Source: Longimonas halophila (GTDB taxonomy: Bacteria; Bacteroidota; Rhodothermia; Rhodothermales; Salinibacteraceae). From it: DNA of 64,000 nucleotides. Made by a program: the position numbers and the translations under genes. Under the pieces are notes generated by a model that worked only from the letters and a program-made list of their open reading frames with translations, did not search any database and was not told the origin of the DNA. Where the stretch lies: assembly GCF_002554705.1 (NCBI RefSeq), contig NZ_PDEP01000015.1, positions 30,464 to 94,463 on the forward strand, written 5' to 3'. This document shows, in pieces, positions 8,941 to 17,878 of the stretch; the stretch's first letter is position 1, and the number at the start of each line of letters is the position of its first letter.

Positions 8941-9314
8941 TTCAATCGGGAGAATAGCTGGCCTCAAGGCTCCGAGCCCCGACCGGAGACCCAGCGCCGC
9001 TGGAAGGGACCCCGAGTGAGAAGATTAAACGGGTCGGTGTGAAGCGGTAGTCGAGTATGTATCATACAACGCAAACGTCGAGGCTTTCTAATGAGCAGCG
9101 GCGTTCCGGGGGGCAGCATGATGCGAAGTGTGAGCACAACCCGATAGCCCAAGACTGGGCGTGCTGAGACCGTTCTCACTTTGGATTTGCGGTTTGGGAT
9201 TTGCGATTAGGACGCGTGTCGGCTTGTGCCTTCACAGCCATCCACCATCTACCATCCTCTATCCTCTACGAAGCAGACCGTGTGAGGAGCATTTCCTTCC
9301 AACATCCAAAATCA

Positions 9315-10469
9315 TCAATTTGCAATGGAGCCCTCCGCGCAGGCCAGCCCTTGCGTTTTGATGGCTTCGATAGAGGCCGTGGCGAGTCCGTCGACGCGGG
9401 CAAGGTCGTCGAGGCTGCTGAAGGGACGGGCGGCGATGATGCCCTCGGCAGTGGCCGGACCCACATTGGTGATGCGCACGAGTTCGTCGGAGGCGGCGCT
9501 GTTTACGTTGACGCAGCGTGCTTCGATGATTGCGGCCACGCTCATGGCAGGCTCCACCTCGTAGGTGCCGTCGGGGTAGGCGCGCAGGCGGATCGTGCCG
9601 TGCCGGTCGGTGCGGTAGACGGTAGCGTCCAGGCGGTCGTAGCGCAGCAACGCCTCGTCGTGCGGATGCCCGTAGCGGTTGTCGGACCCCAGGCTGGCAA
9701 GCACCACCTCGGGCCGAATCTTCTCCAATACGGATGCAACATCGCCGTTGCGGCTGGCATGGTGACTGGATTTATGCACGTCTACATCGGGGAAGAGGTC
9801 GGGATGCGTATCCAACAGCCACTCAAACTGATCGCGCTCGGCATCGCCATACGACGACATCAGAAAGTCGCCATAGCGCAGGAGAAAGCCCACGCTGTTG
9901 TCGTTTTGGCCGAAGGATTCGTCTCCAGGCGGTGGCACCACCTCCAGCGCCACCGGACCAAACTCGATGGTCTGGCGCTCGGGCGGGATGAGTTGCGATC
10001 CGGCTTCTTCGATCGCATCCAGGTAGCGCTCGTAGGTCTGTGTGGAGTGGGCGAGGCCGTTGTCGAGCACAAAGCGCGGAGCGTACGCCGCAATTACTTC
10101 GTCGAGTCCGCCAATGTGGTCTTCGTCGGGATGCGAGGCCACGACCAGGTCGATGGTTTCGATGTCGAGCGCACGGAGCTGACCGAGCACATCAGCGCTG
10201 TTGGTGCCGCCGTCGTAGAGAATGGTCTGTCCGCCGGGACTTTCGAGCAGGATCGATTCGCCCTGTCCCACGTCGAGCATGGTGATGCGCAGCGGGGCGG
10301 CAGTGCTATCGGCCCGGGCGGTGTCGGATTCGGTGGAGGGTGCTTCAGCCGAGGGGGCGCTGGTATCAGACTCGGCGTCTGGATCCGACGATTGGCATCC
10401 CACAAACGCAATGCTTGTCGTTAAGAACGCAATCAGAACAAGAACGCGGGGCATACCAAAGGGACTCAT
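9315..10469 (-). CDS. Lipoprotein with metallo-beta-lactamase (ComEC/Rec2-like) and helix-hairpin-helix domains
   Basis: The N-terminus has a lipoprotein signal (VLVLIAFLTTSIAFVGC, lipobox Cys about residue 25; the ATG at 10454 is also possible), followed by a Ser/Thr/Asp/Glu-rich linker. Residues of about 60-310 form a metallo-beta-lactamase domain of the competence/ComEC type: LDVGQGESILLESPG, the metal motif SHPDEDHIGG near 112 and KSSHHASRNG near 230. The last 60 residues hold tandem helix-hairpin-helix DNA-binding motifs of ComEA type (VNVNSAASDELVRITNVGPA, FSSLDDLARVDGL). It is probably an envelope-anchored nuclease that binds DNA outside the cell, for nutrition or uptake. Its start overlaps the stop of the DUF3006 gene (ATGA), so translation is coupled. 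Confidence 0.85.
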   Translation of the reverse strand: MSPFGMPRVLVLIAFLTTSIAFVGCQSSDPDAESDTSAPSAEAPSTESDTARADSTAAPLRITMLDVGQGESILLESPGGQTILYDGGTNSADVLGQLRALDIETIDLVVASHPDEDHIGGLDEVIAAYAPRFVLDNGLAHSTQTYERYLDAIEEAGSQLIPPERQTIEFGPVALEVVPPPGDESFGQNDNSVGFLLRYGDFLMSSYGDAERDQFEWLLDTHPDLFPDVDVHKSSHHASRNGDVASVLEKIRPEVVLASLGSDNRYGHPHDEALLRYDRLDATVYRTDRHGTIRLRAYPDGTYEVEPAMSVAAIIEARCVNVNSAASDELVRITNVGPATAEGIIAARPFSSLDDLARVDGLATASIEAIKTQGLACAEGSIAN

Positions 10470-10738
10470 AGGGAGATTGGGCCATCGGATTTGGAGGACA
10501 GGCGGTCGCGGCGATCTTGGAGGCGCTCGCGACGCTCGGTGGTGGCGTCTTCGTCGCGCGTGAAGGTGACGGTGCTGGTGTCGGCGTCGGCGCTGGGGGT
10601 GACGCGGAGCACATCGCCCGCGGCGGCGTCGGTGGGAATCCAGGCGCGGGGGACGTCGAGCGTGGGCCCCTCGGGCGGTTCGAGCACGGCCCAGTCGCCG
10701 TCTTCAATGCGGTCGATGATGTAGCGGTTGGAATCCAT
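10466..10738 (-). CDS. DUF3006 domain protein
   Basis: A 90-residue cytoplasmic protein with no signal peptide. The pattern YIIDRIEDGDWAVLEPPEG...DVPRAWIPTDAAAGDVLRV (residues 6-45) matches the small DUF3006 family, whose members commonly sit next to ComEC-like metallo-beta-lactamase genes. The second half is charged (EDATTERRERLQDRRDRL). It overlaps the following nuclease-like gene by four bases (ATGA), so the two are made together. The function of DUF3006 is not known. The pairing suggests a role linked to the extracellular nuclease, but how a cytoplasmic protein would act on it is unclear. Confidence 0.8.
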   Translation of the reverse strand: MDSNRYIIDRIEDGDWAVLEPPEGPTLDVPRAWIPTDAAAGDVLRVTPSADADTSTVTFTRDEDATTERRERLQDRRDRLSSKSDGPISL

Positions 10739-10814
10739 AAGCAGCGGCGCGGGGGCTCAGATTGGCGTAACAAGGAAGGCGAATAGGGGATGCTTGGCCA
10801 TATCGTTGGTCACG

Positions 10815-10848
10815 AAAAACCCCGGCCTGCGCGTAAGCAGGTCGGGGT
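10815..10848 (-). terminator. Rho-independent terminator after the small lipoprotein gene
   Basis: On the minus strand a 12-bp stem with one mismatch (10848-10837 with 10830-10819, ACCCCGACCTGC/GCAGGCCGGGGT) and a 6-base loop is followed by TTTTT. It lies 44 bases after the stop of the gene at 10892-11302. Confidence 0.8.
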
Positions 10849-10891
10849 GGTGTATGGCCTGGTGGTGCCGCAGATCCCGGTTATGCGCCTG

Positions 10892-11302
10892 CTACGGACG
10901 GGTAGGCGGATCGGGTAGGTTCACCTGGATGGTAAACTGCGCGTTGGCCGCTCCGGCGTCGTTCGATGCCGTGACGGTGATCTCGGCGGTGCCGCCGCCA
11001 ACCGGCGTTACGGTGAGCGTGGCCTCTGACACTGCAGCCGTGGCCACATCGGCGTTGGACGTTGAGGCGCTGTAGCTGAGGCTGCCGTCGTCATCGCCAA
11101 AGACCGCGCTGAGGTCGACGGTGAAGGCCTCGCTATCGGCAAGCACGTCTTGGTTGTCGATGGGGGCCTCTACGGTGGGCGGCTCAATGACGCGTGGGCT
11201 TACGCCATCGTCGCCGCATGCGGCAAATAGGACGAGGCTTGCAAGCAGAAGCGGGAGCATCCACCGGGCGGTGGGCTGGCGGAGGTCAGGAAACGTAGTC
11301 AT
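10892..11302 (-). CDS. Small lipoprotein with Ig/cadherin-like domain
   Basis: A 136-residue protein with a lipoprotein signal (WMLPLLLASLVLFAAC, lipobox Cys near residue 29). The rest is one beta-sandwich module: IDNQDVLADSEAFTVDLSAVF, followed by DDDGSLSYSASTSNADVATAAV and a TPVGGGTAEITVTASNDAG strand. This is the plan of the dystroglycan/cadherin-like Ig modules seen in secreted Bacteroidetes proteins. No catalytic residues are present. It lies 54 bases after the large secreted endonuclease gene on the same strand and may be a surface accessory to it. A start 36 bases upstream is possible but would spoil the signal peptide. Confidence 0.7.
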   Translation of the reverse strand: MTTFPDLRQPTARWMLPLLLASLVLFAACGDDGVSPRVIEPPTVEAPIDNQDVLADSEAFTVDLSAVFGDDDGSLSYSASTSNADVATAAVSEATLTVTPVGGGTAEITVTASNDAGAANAQFTIQVNLPDPPTRP

Positions 11303-11356
11303 AGGGGCGAGGGCGTTCGTATCCAAAAAAAGCAGCAAGGAGGCAGGCGGGGGCGA

Positions 11357-14300
11357 TTACCGCACGATGGTTACGCGTTGCACATCGGTCGCGCCACCTC
11401 CGCTGATGCGAAGGAAGTAGACGCCGCTGGCCAGGGCGCGGGCGCCGGTGCGTCCGTCCCATGCCAGGTGGTGGACGCCAGCGGTTTTGGCACCGCGTTC
11501 CAGCAGACCGACCCGCTGGCCGAGCATGTTGTACACGGCGATCTCGACCTCCATGGCCTCGGGCACGGCGTACTCGATGGTGGTTTGGCTTTGGAACGGA
11601 TTCGGGTAGTTCGGGTGCAGCGTCAGTGCCTCGGGGCGAGCATCATCGCCCGGCTCTACGGCGCCAATGTTCAGCGCGAGGCGCGTGGTGCCGCTCTGAC
11701 CCACGGGGATGCGCGCCGTGCCATTGCTCATGGCGTAGGTGCGTCCGGTGGCGGTGTTGGTGAGCTCAACGGACGGCAGCGCGGTGTCGTCCCATCCGGT
11801 GTGCTGCAGGCGCAGTGTGGCGGTGCTACCCGCGATGCCACGCAGCGTGAGGTCGAGCTGCTGCGAAGCGCTCTCGGACGGCGCCACGAGGGCCGCGTAG
11901 TCGTCGGAGCCGCGCTCCATGCGCAGCGAGGCAGCGTCGAAGTGGGACGGTGGTGCACGGTGGGTGGTTACGGATTGTGCATCGGGCGCAAACGTGACGC
12001 TGAAGCCAGAGAGCGGGGCCTCGTTGGCCGTGCCTGCGAGCGTGAGGGTGCGCGGCGTGTTGGCCTCGGCGCTGTTGTTGGCCGTTGCGTTGCTTGCAGG
12101 TGCGCTAAGCGGCAATGTAAGCTCGGTGCGATCGGTTTCGTTGAGGACGTAATAGGCTTCGCCATCAGCGTTGGCGCTGGCGAAGTTCGTGGCTTGCTGC
12201 CAGGCGCCATCCCACTGCCAGAGCGGGGCGTTCAAGCCGTTAGCCGTTTGCACCGTCTCCCAGCTGAGATCCGAGAGCAGCGGGTTGGAGACGATATTCC
12301 AGCCGCTTTGCACCGCAATGGCCGGGTCGGCCTCGGTTGTGGATTCGAGCGTGGTGATCTCGCCCGAGAACGACCAGTCGTCTTGGGCAATGATCCAGAA
12401 GCCGTTGCCGGGCTGGAAGGTGAAGACCTCGCTGCCGTCGTAGGGCGCAAGGGCATCGCTTTCGCTGTCGGCCCCGGTTTCGCGGAAGGCGCGCCAGTCG
12501 GGCCCTTGCGTGCCCGAGAGCGTAGAGGCTACATCTACATCCACCTGTCCGGGCAGGGCCAGCAGGCGGTAGCTGGTGCTCTGGGCAGGATCATCAAACG
12601 AGCGCGTCAGCGTAATTGGTTGCGCGTCGGTGTCGGTATTGAGATCCGACGGGCGCATGGGAATGAGCTGAAATTCGTCGTTGAAGACGCCCACTACGCC
12701 GGTGTAGAAGAACGACCCATCGGGGATGGGCGTGCCGCCGAGCGCGCTTTCGTCGGCCGTTTGCACGCGGAATGTAATCGCATCGCCGCTGCTGTTCTCG
12801 GCGGTGTACGAGGTGCCGTTGCTGAATTCATTGTCGGTGGCGTCCGTCAGCGTAAGCGGGCTGGATACGGACACCAGTTCGCTTTCGTAGTTGGCGCCAT
12901 TCTGCACCACTTCGCTCACCGACACCGATTGCGGCGTGGGCGCAGTGCCCTGTTCCACAATTTCATAGCTGTCGAGGCTTTCGTTGTTAATCTGCACGAG
13001 GCCATTGAAGGCAGACACAAAGCCGGTTATCCGCAGCACGGTACCAGGCTCGATGGCGCCGTCTTCGATGTCTTGCCGGAAGTTACCGCTGATGGGGCCG
13101 AACGTCTGCCGGATGGTGATCCCGCTGGTGCCGTCGGCACCGCTGTTATCCTGAATGCGGACATAACCGCCGTAGGCCCGCGACACGGTGCCTTCGATGG
13201 TCACACGCGTGTTTTCATCCACCTCGCGCGCATCGGCAATGGGCAGTTCGGTGCTCTCCGGCTCCAGATCGACCCGGTCAATGAGGGAGGGGTCGAGCGC
13301 AAACGGGTTCAGCTTGTTGCCCTGCTGGCTGGCGATGAGCACGTTGCGGCGCTGCTCCTCGGCAGACACCGGGTGATCGTTGTGCCACGTGCGCAGGTCG
13401 GCTTCCTGCTGACCGAGGAAGCTGCCGTCGGCGCGCCCTGGATATACGAGTTGGAAGTAGAAGAGCGCACGAGCGACTTCGCCTTTGCCTACATCGCGCG
13501 GCTCAAAGCGGCTCTGCGAGCGATTGTCGGTATCCTCGAACACGCGGCTCCATGTAGGCTGCTCACTTTCAGGCGGAGCAACGTTCTGGCTGACAGTGCC
13601 GCGGTACCAGGTGTCCACATTTTCGGGCGGAATGTCTCCAAACGCAAAGTTGCTACGGGCGCTATTTACGTTTTCGCGGGCGGGCACCAGAATGTGCATA
13701 TTGCTACGGGCGGGCAACTCGCCGGCGCCCAGGCTCTGGGGCCACAGGTGTTCGGCGTTGATGCCCCCTTCGATCATCGAAGCGCGCGGGCTCTGGCCGT
13801 CAAGTAGCGGCGCCGTGTAACCACTATAGAACGCCTCGACCTCACCACCGACGTTAAACACGCGCCCGTAGAGCGAGTCGCGGGCTACGTCGTACTCATA
13901 GGTAGGTGGCGCGCCGAAGTCTTCGCGGAGCTGCTCGGCCAGTTCGATGCCGTCCAGGTCCGGATAGAGCGTGGTTTGGGCAGTTGCGTCGTCCTGAATC
14001 CAGAACGTGTGCGTAGCGGGAAAGGCGGCACCGACCTCGCCATTCGCAGCAATGGTTAGCTCCAGCCGCTCAATGCCCTCCTCTTCGCCATCGTCGACAA
14101 TGTCGAGCGTGATGGTTTGCGGGGCGGCATCGGGCCCGGTAAAGGTAAAGGTGGTGGGATCCGAAAAGCCGGTCACGTCGGTGCTGGGATCGGCATCACC
14201 TCCGGCAGTGATTGTGACATCGACCGACTGGCCATCTTCCAGCGCAGGTGGCACCACCGAGACAGAGGCGCCGCTGTCGCCCTCCAACGTGCGCGTGTAC

Positions 14301-15610
14301 ACGCGATTGAAGCGCGCAGCAGGTACCGATTCAATGTCGCTCGGACGGATGGGGATGAGCTGGCGGTCCTCGAAGAAGGTGCCCACGACGCCCTCGTAGT
14401 TAAAGGCGCCCTCGGGAATGGGTGTACCAATGATGTTGGTTTCCAGGTCTTGCTGCACCCGGAAGGTCACCAGATCGCCCTCCGTATTCTGCACGTTGTA
14501 CGACGTGTCGCCCTCGAACGTGGCGTCCGGCTCGGTGCCCGAGAAGCTAAGCCCCGAGAGGCGCACAAGCACGCTTTCGTAGTTGGAGTCGGCACTGCCG
14601 TCGAGCACATCGTTTACGGAAACCTCGATGGGTTCGGGCGGTGCGTTTTGCTCCACCACCTCGTAGCCCGTAAGGTCGGCCCCGTTGATCTGCACCAGAT
14701 TGTTGAAGGCGGAGACCGTGCCGCTTACACGCAGTACGGTGCCTGGCTGAATGGTGCCGTCTTCGATGTCAGACTGGAAGGCGGTGCTGTTCTCGCCATC
14801 AGCCTGGCGCAGCACAATGCCGCTGGCTCCTGTTGCGCCGCTTTCGTCTTGGATGCGGGCGTACGCGCCAAAGGTGCGCGACACGGTGCCTTCGATGATG
14901 ACCTCGCTGCCGTCAACCTGGTCACGAGCCTCGTCGATGGAAATGGCGGTGCCGTCGGTGGGCGGCGTTGGCTCTTCGTTGCCGGGCTCATCGCCCCCCC
15001 CGTTGAGCGACGCGCCTTCGACAGTGATGTTGTCGAAGCGATTGTTGCCGCTGCTGCTGGTGGATCCATCGAGCGTGAAGCGCACCACGAGGTCAGGATT
15101 GTCGTTGGCTGCTGCAACGCTGCTCAGGTCGAGGGTTCGCAGGCTGTAGCTATCCGGGGTCGTGATCGTCTCCAGATCGGTGAAAGTCGCACCTCCGTCG
15201 GTGCTGTACGAGACAGCCTGTTCGCTGAATCCGGTGCCTGTGCCCTGTGTCGCATAAGCCACCTGGATGTCTTCGTAGCCCTCAGTCGACACGTTCAGGT
15301 CGAAGTGCTCTCCATTGTTGGCCTGATCGGTTGCACCCTGAATCACAAAGCTATCGCCTGCCGGAGCGCCGTTCTGGGCGTTCACGCTGGAGCCGCCAAA
15401 GCTTGCTACGCCGCTCTCGTCGAAGCTGTATGTGAGCGTGCCGCTCCCGTCGTTGGCATCTACGGGTGCGGGCCAGGCCGGGGTGCCATCGGCGGGTGCG
15501 TTGAAGTTCCAGTAGTGTACCAGGTCTTGCGCAGCAGCAGGCGTAGCCAGCGTACCAACAAGTAGAAAAAGCGCAGCCATCCAGGCCGCAGATGCGTATC
15601 GTAATCTCAT
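11357..15610 (-). CDS. Secreted multidomain endonuclease with type IX sorting domain
   Basis: The 1417-residue protein starts with a signal peptide (MRLRYASAAWMAALFLLVGT...AAAQ). In rough order it has a jelly-roll-like module (30-200), an OB-like DUF5689-type module (about 220-430), a Calx-beta-like module (430-545, DDGEEEGIERLELTI), an endonuclease I domain (550-795), a second copy of the OB-like module (800-1010), a beta-rich region, and a type A Por sorting domain at the C-terminus (HPNYPNPFQSQTTIEY, GVYFLRI). The nuclease carries INAEHLWPQS, the His-Me finger motif of EndA-type DNases. The two OB modules share SAFN(N/G)LVQIN and IEPGTVLR/IQPGTVLR and flank the nuclease. It should be exported by the type IX system and degrade extracellular DNA or RNA. 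Confidence 0.9.
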   Translation of the reverse strand: MRLRYASAAWMAALFLLVGTLATPAAAQDLVHYWNFNAPADGTPAWPAPVDANDGSGTLTYSFDESGVASFGGSSVNAQNGAPAGDSFVIQGATDQANNGEHFDLNVSTEGYEDIQVAYATQGTGTGFSEQAVSYSTDGGATFTDLETITTPDSYSLRTLDLSSVAAANDNPDLVVRFTLDGSTSSSGNNRFDNITVEGASLNGGGDEPGNEEPTPPTDGTAISIDEARDQVDGSEVIIEGTVSRTFGAYARIQDESGATGASGIVLRQADGENSTAFQSDIEDGTIQPGTVLRVSGTVSAFNNLVQINGADLTGYEVVEQNAPPEPIEVSVNDVLDGSADSNYESVLVRLSGLSFSGTEPDATFEGDTSYNVQNTEGDLVTFRVQQDLETNIIGTPIPEGAFNYEGVVGTFFEDRQLIPIRPSDIESVPAARFNRVYTRTLEGDSGASVSVVPPALEDGQSVDVTITAGGDADPSTDVTGFSDPTTFTFTGPDAAPQTITLDIVDDGEEEGIERLELTIAANGEVGAAFPATHTFWIQDDATAQTTLYPDLDGIELAEQLREDFGAPPTYEYDVARDSLYGRVFNVGGEVEAFYSGYTAPLLDGQSPRASMIEGGINAEHLWPQSLGAGELPARSNMHILVPARENVNSARSNFAFGDIPPENVDTWYRGTVSQNVAPPESEQPTWSRVFEDTDNRSQSRFEPRDVGKGEVARALFYFQLVYPGRADGSFLGQQEADLRTWHNDHPVSAEEQRRNVLIASQQGNKLNPFALDPSLIDRVDLEPESTELPIADAREVDENTRVTIEGTVSRAYGGYVRIQDNSGADGTSGITIRQTFGPISGNFRQDIEDGAIEPGTVLRITGFVSAFNGLVQINNESLDSYEIVEQGTAPTPQSVSVSEVVQNGANYESELVSVSSPLTLTDATDNEFSNGTSYTAENSSGDAITFRVQTADESALGGTPIPDGSFFYTGVVGVFNDEFQLIPMRPSDLNTDTDAQPITLTRSFDDPAQSTSYRLLALPGQVDVDVASTLSGTQGPDWRAFRETGADSESDALAPYDGSEVFTFQPGNGFWIIAQDDWSFSGEITTLESTTEADPAIAVQSGWNIVSNPLLSDLSWETVQTANGLNAPLWQWDGAWQQATNFASANADGEAYYVLNETDRTELTLPLSAPASNATANNSAEANTPRTLTLAGTANEAPLSGFSVTFAPDAQSVTTHRAPPSHFDAASLRMERGSDDYAALVAPSESASQQLDLTLRGIAGSTATLRLQHTGWDDTALPSVELTNTATGRTYAMSNGTARIPVGQSGTTRLALNIGAVEPGDDARPEALTLHPNYPNPFQSQTTIEYAVPEAMEVEIAVYNMLGQRVGLLERGAKTAGVHHLAWDGRTGARALASGVYFLRISGGGATDVQRVTIVR

Positions 15611-15954
15611 AACAAGCGGGATACCACTAAGAGCACAGCAACGGTGGGTGTAGCGCACAGAATGGATAACGATGTGCTACTACATGATGCAATGTATACA
15701 CTGGCCCCGTCGATGGGAAGCCCACTCTGCAAGATCTTGACGAATCTACACCCTGAAAACAGGCTGTAACACGTGCTCAAAGCGTGTTTCATGAAGTTAA
15801 AATGATGGATTCTGTTCCGGTGAGGGGCTGCTGAACCACACAGTGTGCTTGGCTTAAGAGGAGCGCTTTCGAATCCAGAAATCTTCGAAAGTGTAGGCAT
15901 ACGCTTTTTCGCATCCCGCTACACGCCTTTTCGTACGCCCGCCCCCTGCGTCCT
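15611..15954. other. Intergenic region between divergent endonuclease and K+ channel genes
   Basis: About 340 bases carrying the promoters of two divergent genes. No strong promoter match, hairpin or small gene was found. Confidence 0.5.
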
Positions 15955-17679
15955 ATGAAGTTTTACAGCACCCAGCTCGCCTATCTATTTGACGATAAGG
16001 AGGCTCGTCGTAATCTCGTCTCCCTATTCAAGTACATCGGGTTTCTGCTGCTCACCATGGTGGTGCTGTCGGTCGGCTTTCAGTTGATCATGCACTACGT
16101 AGAAGGGCAGTCGCACACCTGGGTGTCGGCCTTCTACTGGACGCTCGTTACGATGAGCACACTGGGCTTTGGCGATATCACCTTCTACACCGATGTTGGG
16201 CGCCTCTACAGCATGTTCGTGGTGGTTACCGGCATTATTCTGCTGCTAATTGTGCTGCCCTTTGCGTTCATCCGCTACTTCTATGCGCCCTGGCTCGAAG
16301 CGCAGATCCATGCCCGCGCTCCGCGCCAAGTTGATGGCGACCTGGAGGGCCACGTCATTTTTTGCAATCACGACCCCGTCGTGCCTGGTCTCATCGAGCG
16401 GCTGGATACCGAAGGCGTGCCGTACGTGCTCATTGAGTCGGACCCCGATCGGGCGTCTGATTTCTATCTCGACGGCGTCTCTGTTATCCTGGGCGATGTG
16501 GACGACCCCGCCACCTATGAGGCAGCGCGCGTGCAGCATGCAGAGGCAGTTATTGCCAACCGAAGCGATGTCGAGAATACAAACATTGCGCTAACGGTTC
16601 GCGAAACTGCGCCCAATACGCCCATCATAGCGATTGCGCACTCGCGCGATGCCATTGATATCCTTGAGCTTAGCGGATGCACGACCGTGCTGCCGTTAAA
16701 GCACATGCTGGGCGAGCAGCTTGCCAACCGCATCAATGCGGGTCATGCAGAATGCCACCCTATTGGAACCTATGAGGACCTCGTGCTGGCCGAGATGCCG
16801 GTGCAGGGCACGCCGCTGGAGGGCCGCACGGTGCGGAACACCAACCTGCGGGCCGAGACCGGGGTGAGCATTATTGGCGTGTGGGAGCGCGGAACCCTAA
16901 AGCAGGCGCGTCCTGACACGGAGCTCACTATGTCGAGCGTGCCTGTCGTTATTGGTACGGAGTCACAGATTCAGGCGCTCAACAAGCGGCTCACTCCCTA
17001 TGCGATTAGCGATCATCCGGTGTTGGTTATTGGTGGGGGCACCGTCGGGGAGGCAACAGCGCGCGCTTTGTTGAATCGCGGCATCGATGTGCATATCGTG
17101 GAGCGCGATGCCAGCCGCTGCGCTGTGCTGCGCCGCCTGCCTGCTACTGCGTTCGAGGGCACGCTCACCGTGTTCGAGGGGGATGCCTCTGACTATGCCC
17201 TGCTCGACGAGGCAGGTATCCAAGAGGCGCCCTCGGTGTTGCTCACCACCCACGACGATGCGATGAACATCTATCTGGCGTCGTACTGCCGTCGCCTGAA
17301 TCCTAAACTGCGCATCGTAAGCCGCATTGTGCACCAGCGCAACATGGAGGCCATTCACCGTGCCGGGGCCGACTTCGTGCTGGGCTATGCAATGCTCGGA
17401 CTCGAATCAATCTGGGCGGCGCTCACTGACAAAGAGCTTGTTGTGATGGGCGAAGGCCTCGACCTGTTCACGCGCACGGTACCTGCAGCCCTCAATGACC
17501 AGACCCTGGCCGAGAGCGGCATTGGGGCGCGCACCGGATTGACTGTGGTGGCGGTGCTCTGCCCCAACCGCGACCTCATCACGCAAGTCCGTGCCGACAC
17601 AAGACTCGAAGAGGGCATGAACCTGCTCATGGTGGGCACCGATGCGCAGTATCAGTCGTTTGTGGTTCAGTACGGGTAG
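15955..17679 (+). CDS. Potassium channel with two RCK domains
   Basis: The 574-residue protein has an N-terminal two-helix pore (about 25-110) with the selectivity filter TMSTLGFGD near residue 66, a variant of TVGYGD. Two TrkA-N/TrkA-C (RCK) modules follow, at about 120-345 and 345-574. The second has a normal nucleotide loop (VIGGGTVGEATARALL). The first has lost the GxGxxG (FCNHDPVVPGLIERL), so it probably does not bind NAD in the usual way. The protein should gate potassium flux across the inner membrane in response to ligands on the second RCK. With TrkAH at 29.5-32.4 kb it fits the high-potassium physiology expected of a halophile. Confidence 0.9.
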   Translation: MKFYSTQLAYLFDDKEARRNLVSLFKYIGFLLLTMVVLSVGFQLIMHYVEGQSHTWVSAFYWTLVTMSTLGFGDITFYTDVGRLYSMFVVVTGIILLLIVLPFAFIRYFYAPWLEAQIHARAPRQVDGDLEGHVIFCNHDPVVPGLIERLDTEGVPYVLIESDPDRASDFYLDGVSVILGDVDDPATYEAARVQHAEAVIANRSDVENTNIALTVRETAPNTPIIAIAHSRDAIDILELSGCTTVLPLKHMLGEQLANRINAGHAECHPIGTYEDLVLAEMPVQGTPLEGRTVRNTNLRAETGVSIIGVWERGTLKQARPDTELTMSSVPVVIGTESQIQALNKRLTPYAISDHPVLVIGGGTVGEATARALLNRGIDVHIVERDASRCAVLRRLPATAFEGTLTVFEGDASDYALLDEAGIQEAPSVLLTTHDDAMNIYLASYCRRLNPKLRIVSRIVHQRNMEAIHRAGADFVLGYAMLGLESIWAALTDKELVVMGEGLDLFTRTVPAALNDQTLAESGIGARTGLTVVAVLCPNRDLITQVRADTRLEEGMNLLMVGTDAQYQSFVVQYG

Positions 17680-17709
17680 GGGCCTTCGGCAGCCTTTGCG
17701 TATCCAACC

Positions 17710-17729
17710 CGCCGTGCGCGGCGCGTTTT
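17710..17729 (+). terminator. Weak terminator candidate after the K+ channel gene
   Basis: CGCCG (17710-17714) and CGGCG (17719-17723) form a 5-bp stem with a 4-base loop, followed by CG and four T residues. The stem is short, so this is only a candidate. Confidence 0.3.
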
Positions 17730-17878
17730 CGCGAACATCATGCAAATGAACGTGCAAGATTGTCGGAAGCGCTTACAATATTCCAGGGTACTGCTTGCTG
17801 TTGTATCCAGCAGCCGTTTAACTAAACGCCTGTACACTGTGCGCTCCCATTTTTTGCATCGACTTTCCGCTTCTGCCT

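Larger units (their letters stand above)
8461..9314. other. Intergenic region filled with dispersed repeats
   Basis: About 850 bases with no credible gene. It contains repeat B (8587-8639), a short run of TCCGTCCATCC-like units (8667-8696), and two facing CCCTCTCC-type hairpins (8819-8940). Nothing is recognised in 8941-9314 except repeated GGATTTGCG/GGGATTTGCG text near 9182-9207. Confidence 0.55.

Noticed and set aside
11378..13807. Open frame of 809 residues on the plus strand
   Set aside because: It lies opposite the secreted endonuclease gene. No domain or signal is present, and composition is that of an antisense shadow.
14117..15565. Open frame of 482 residues on the plus strand
   Set aside because: Same antisense position over the endonuclease gene, without any recognisable motif.
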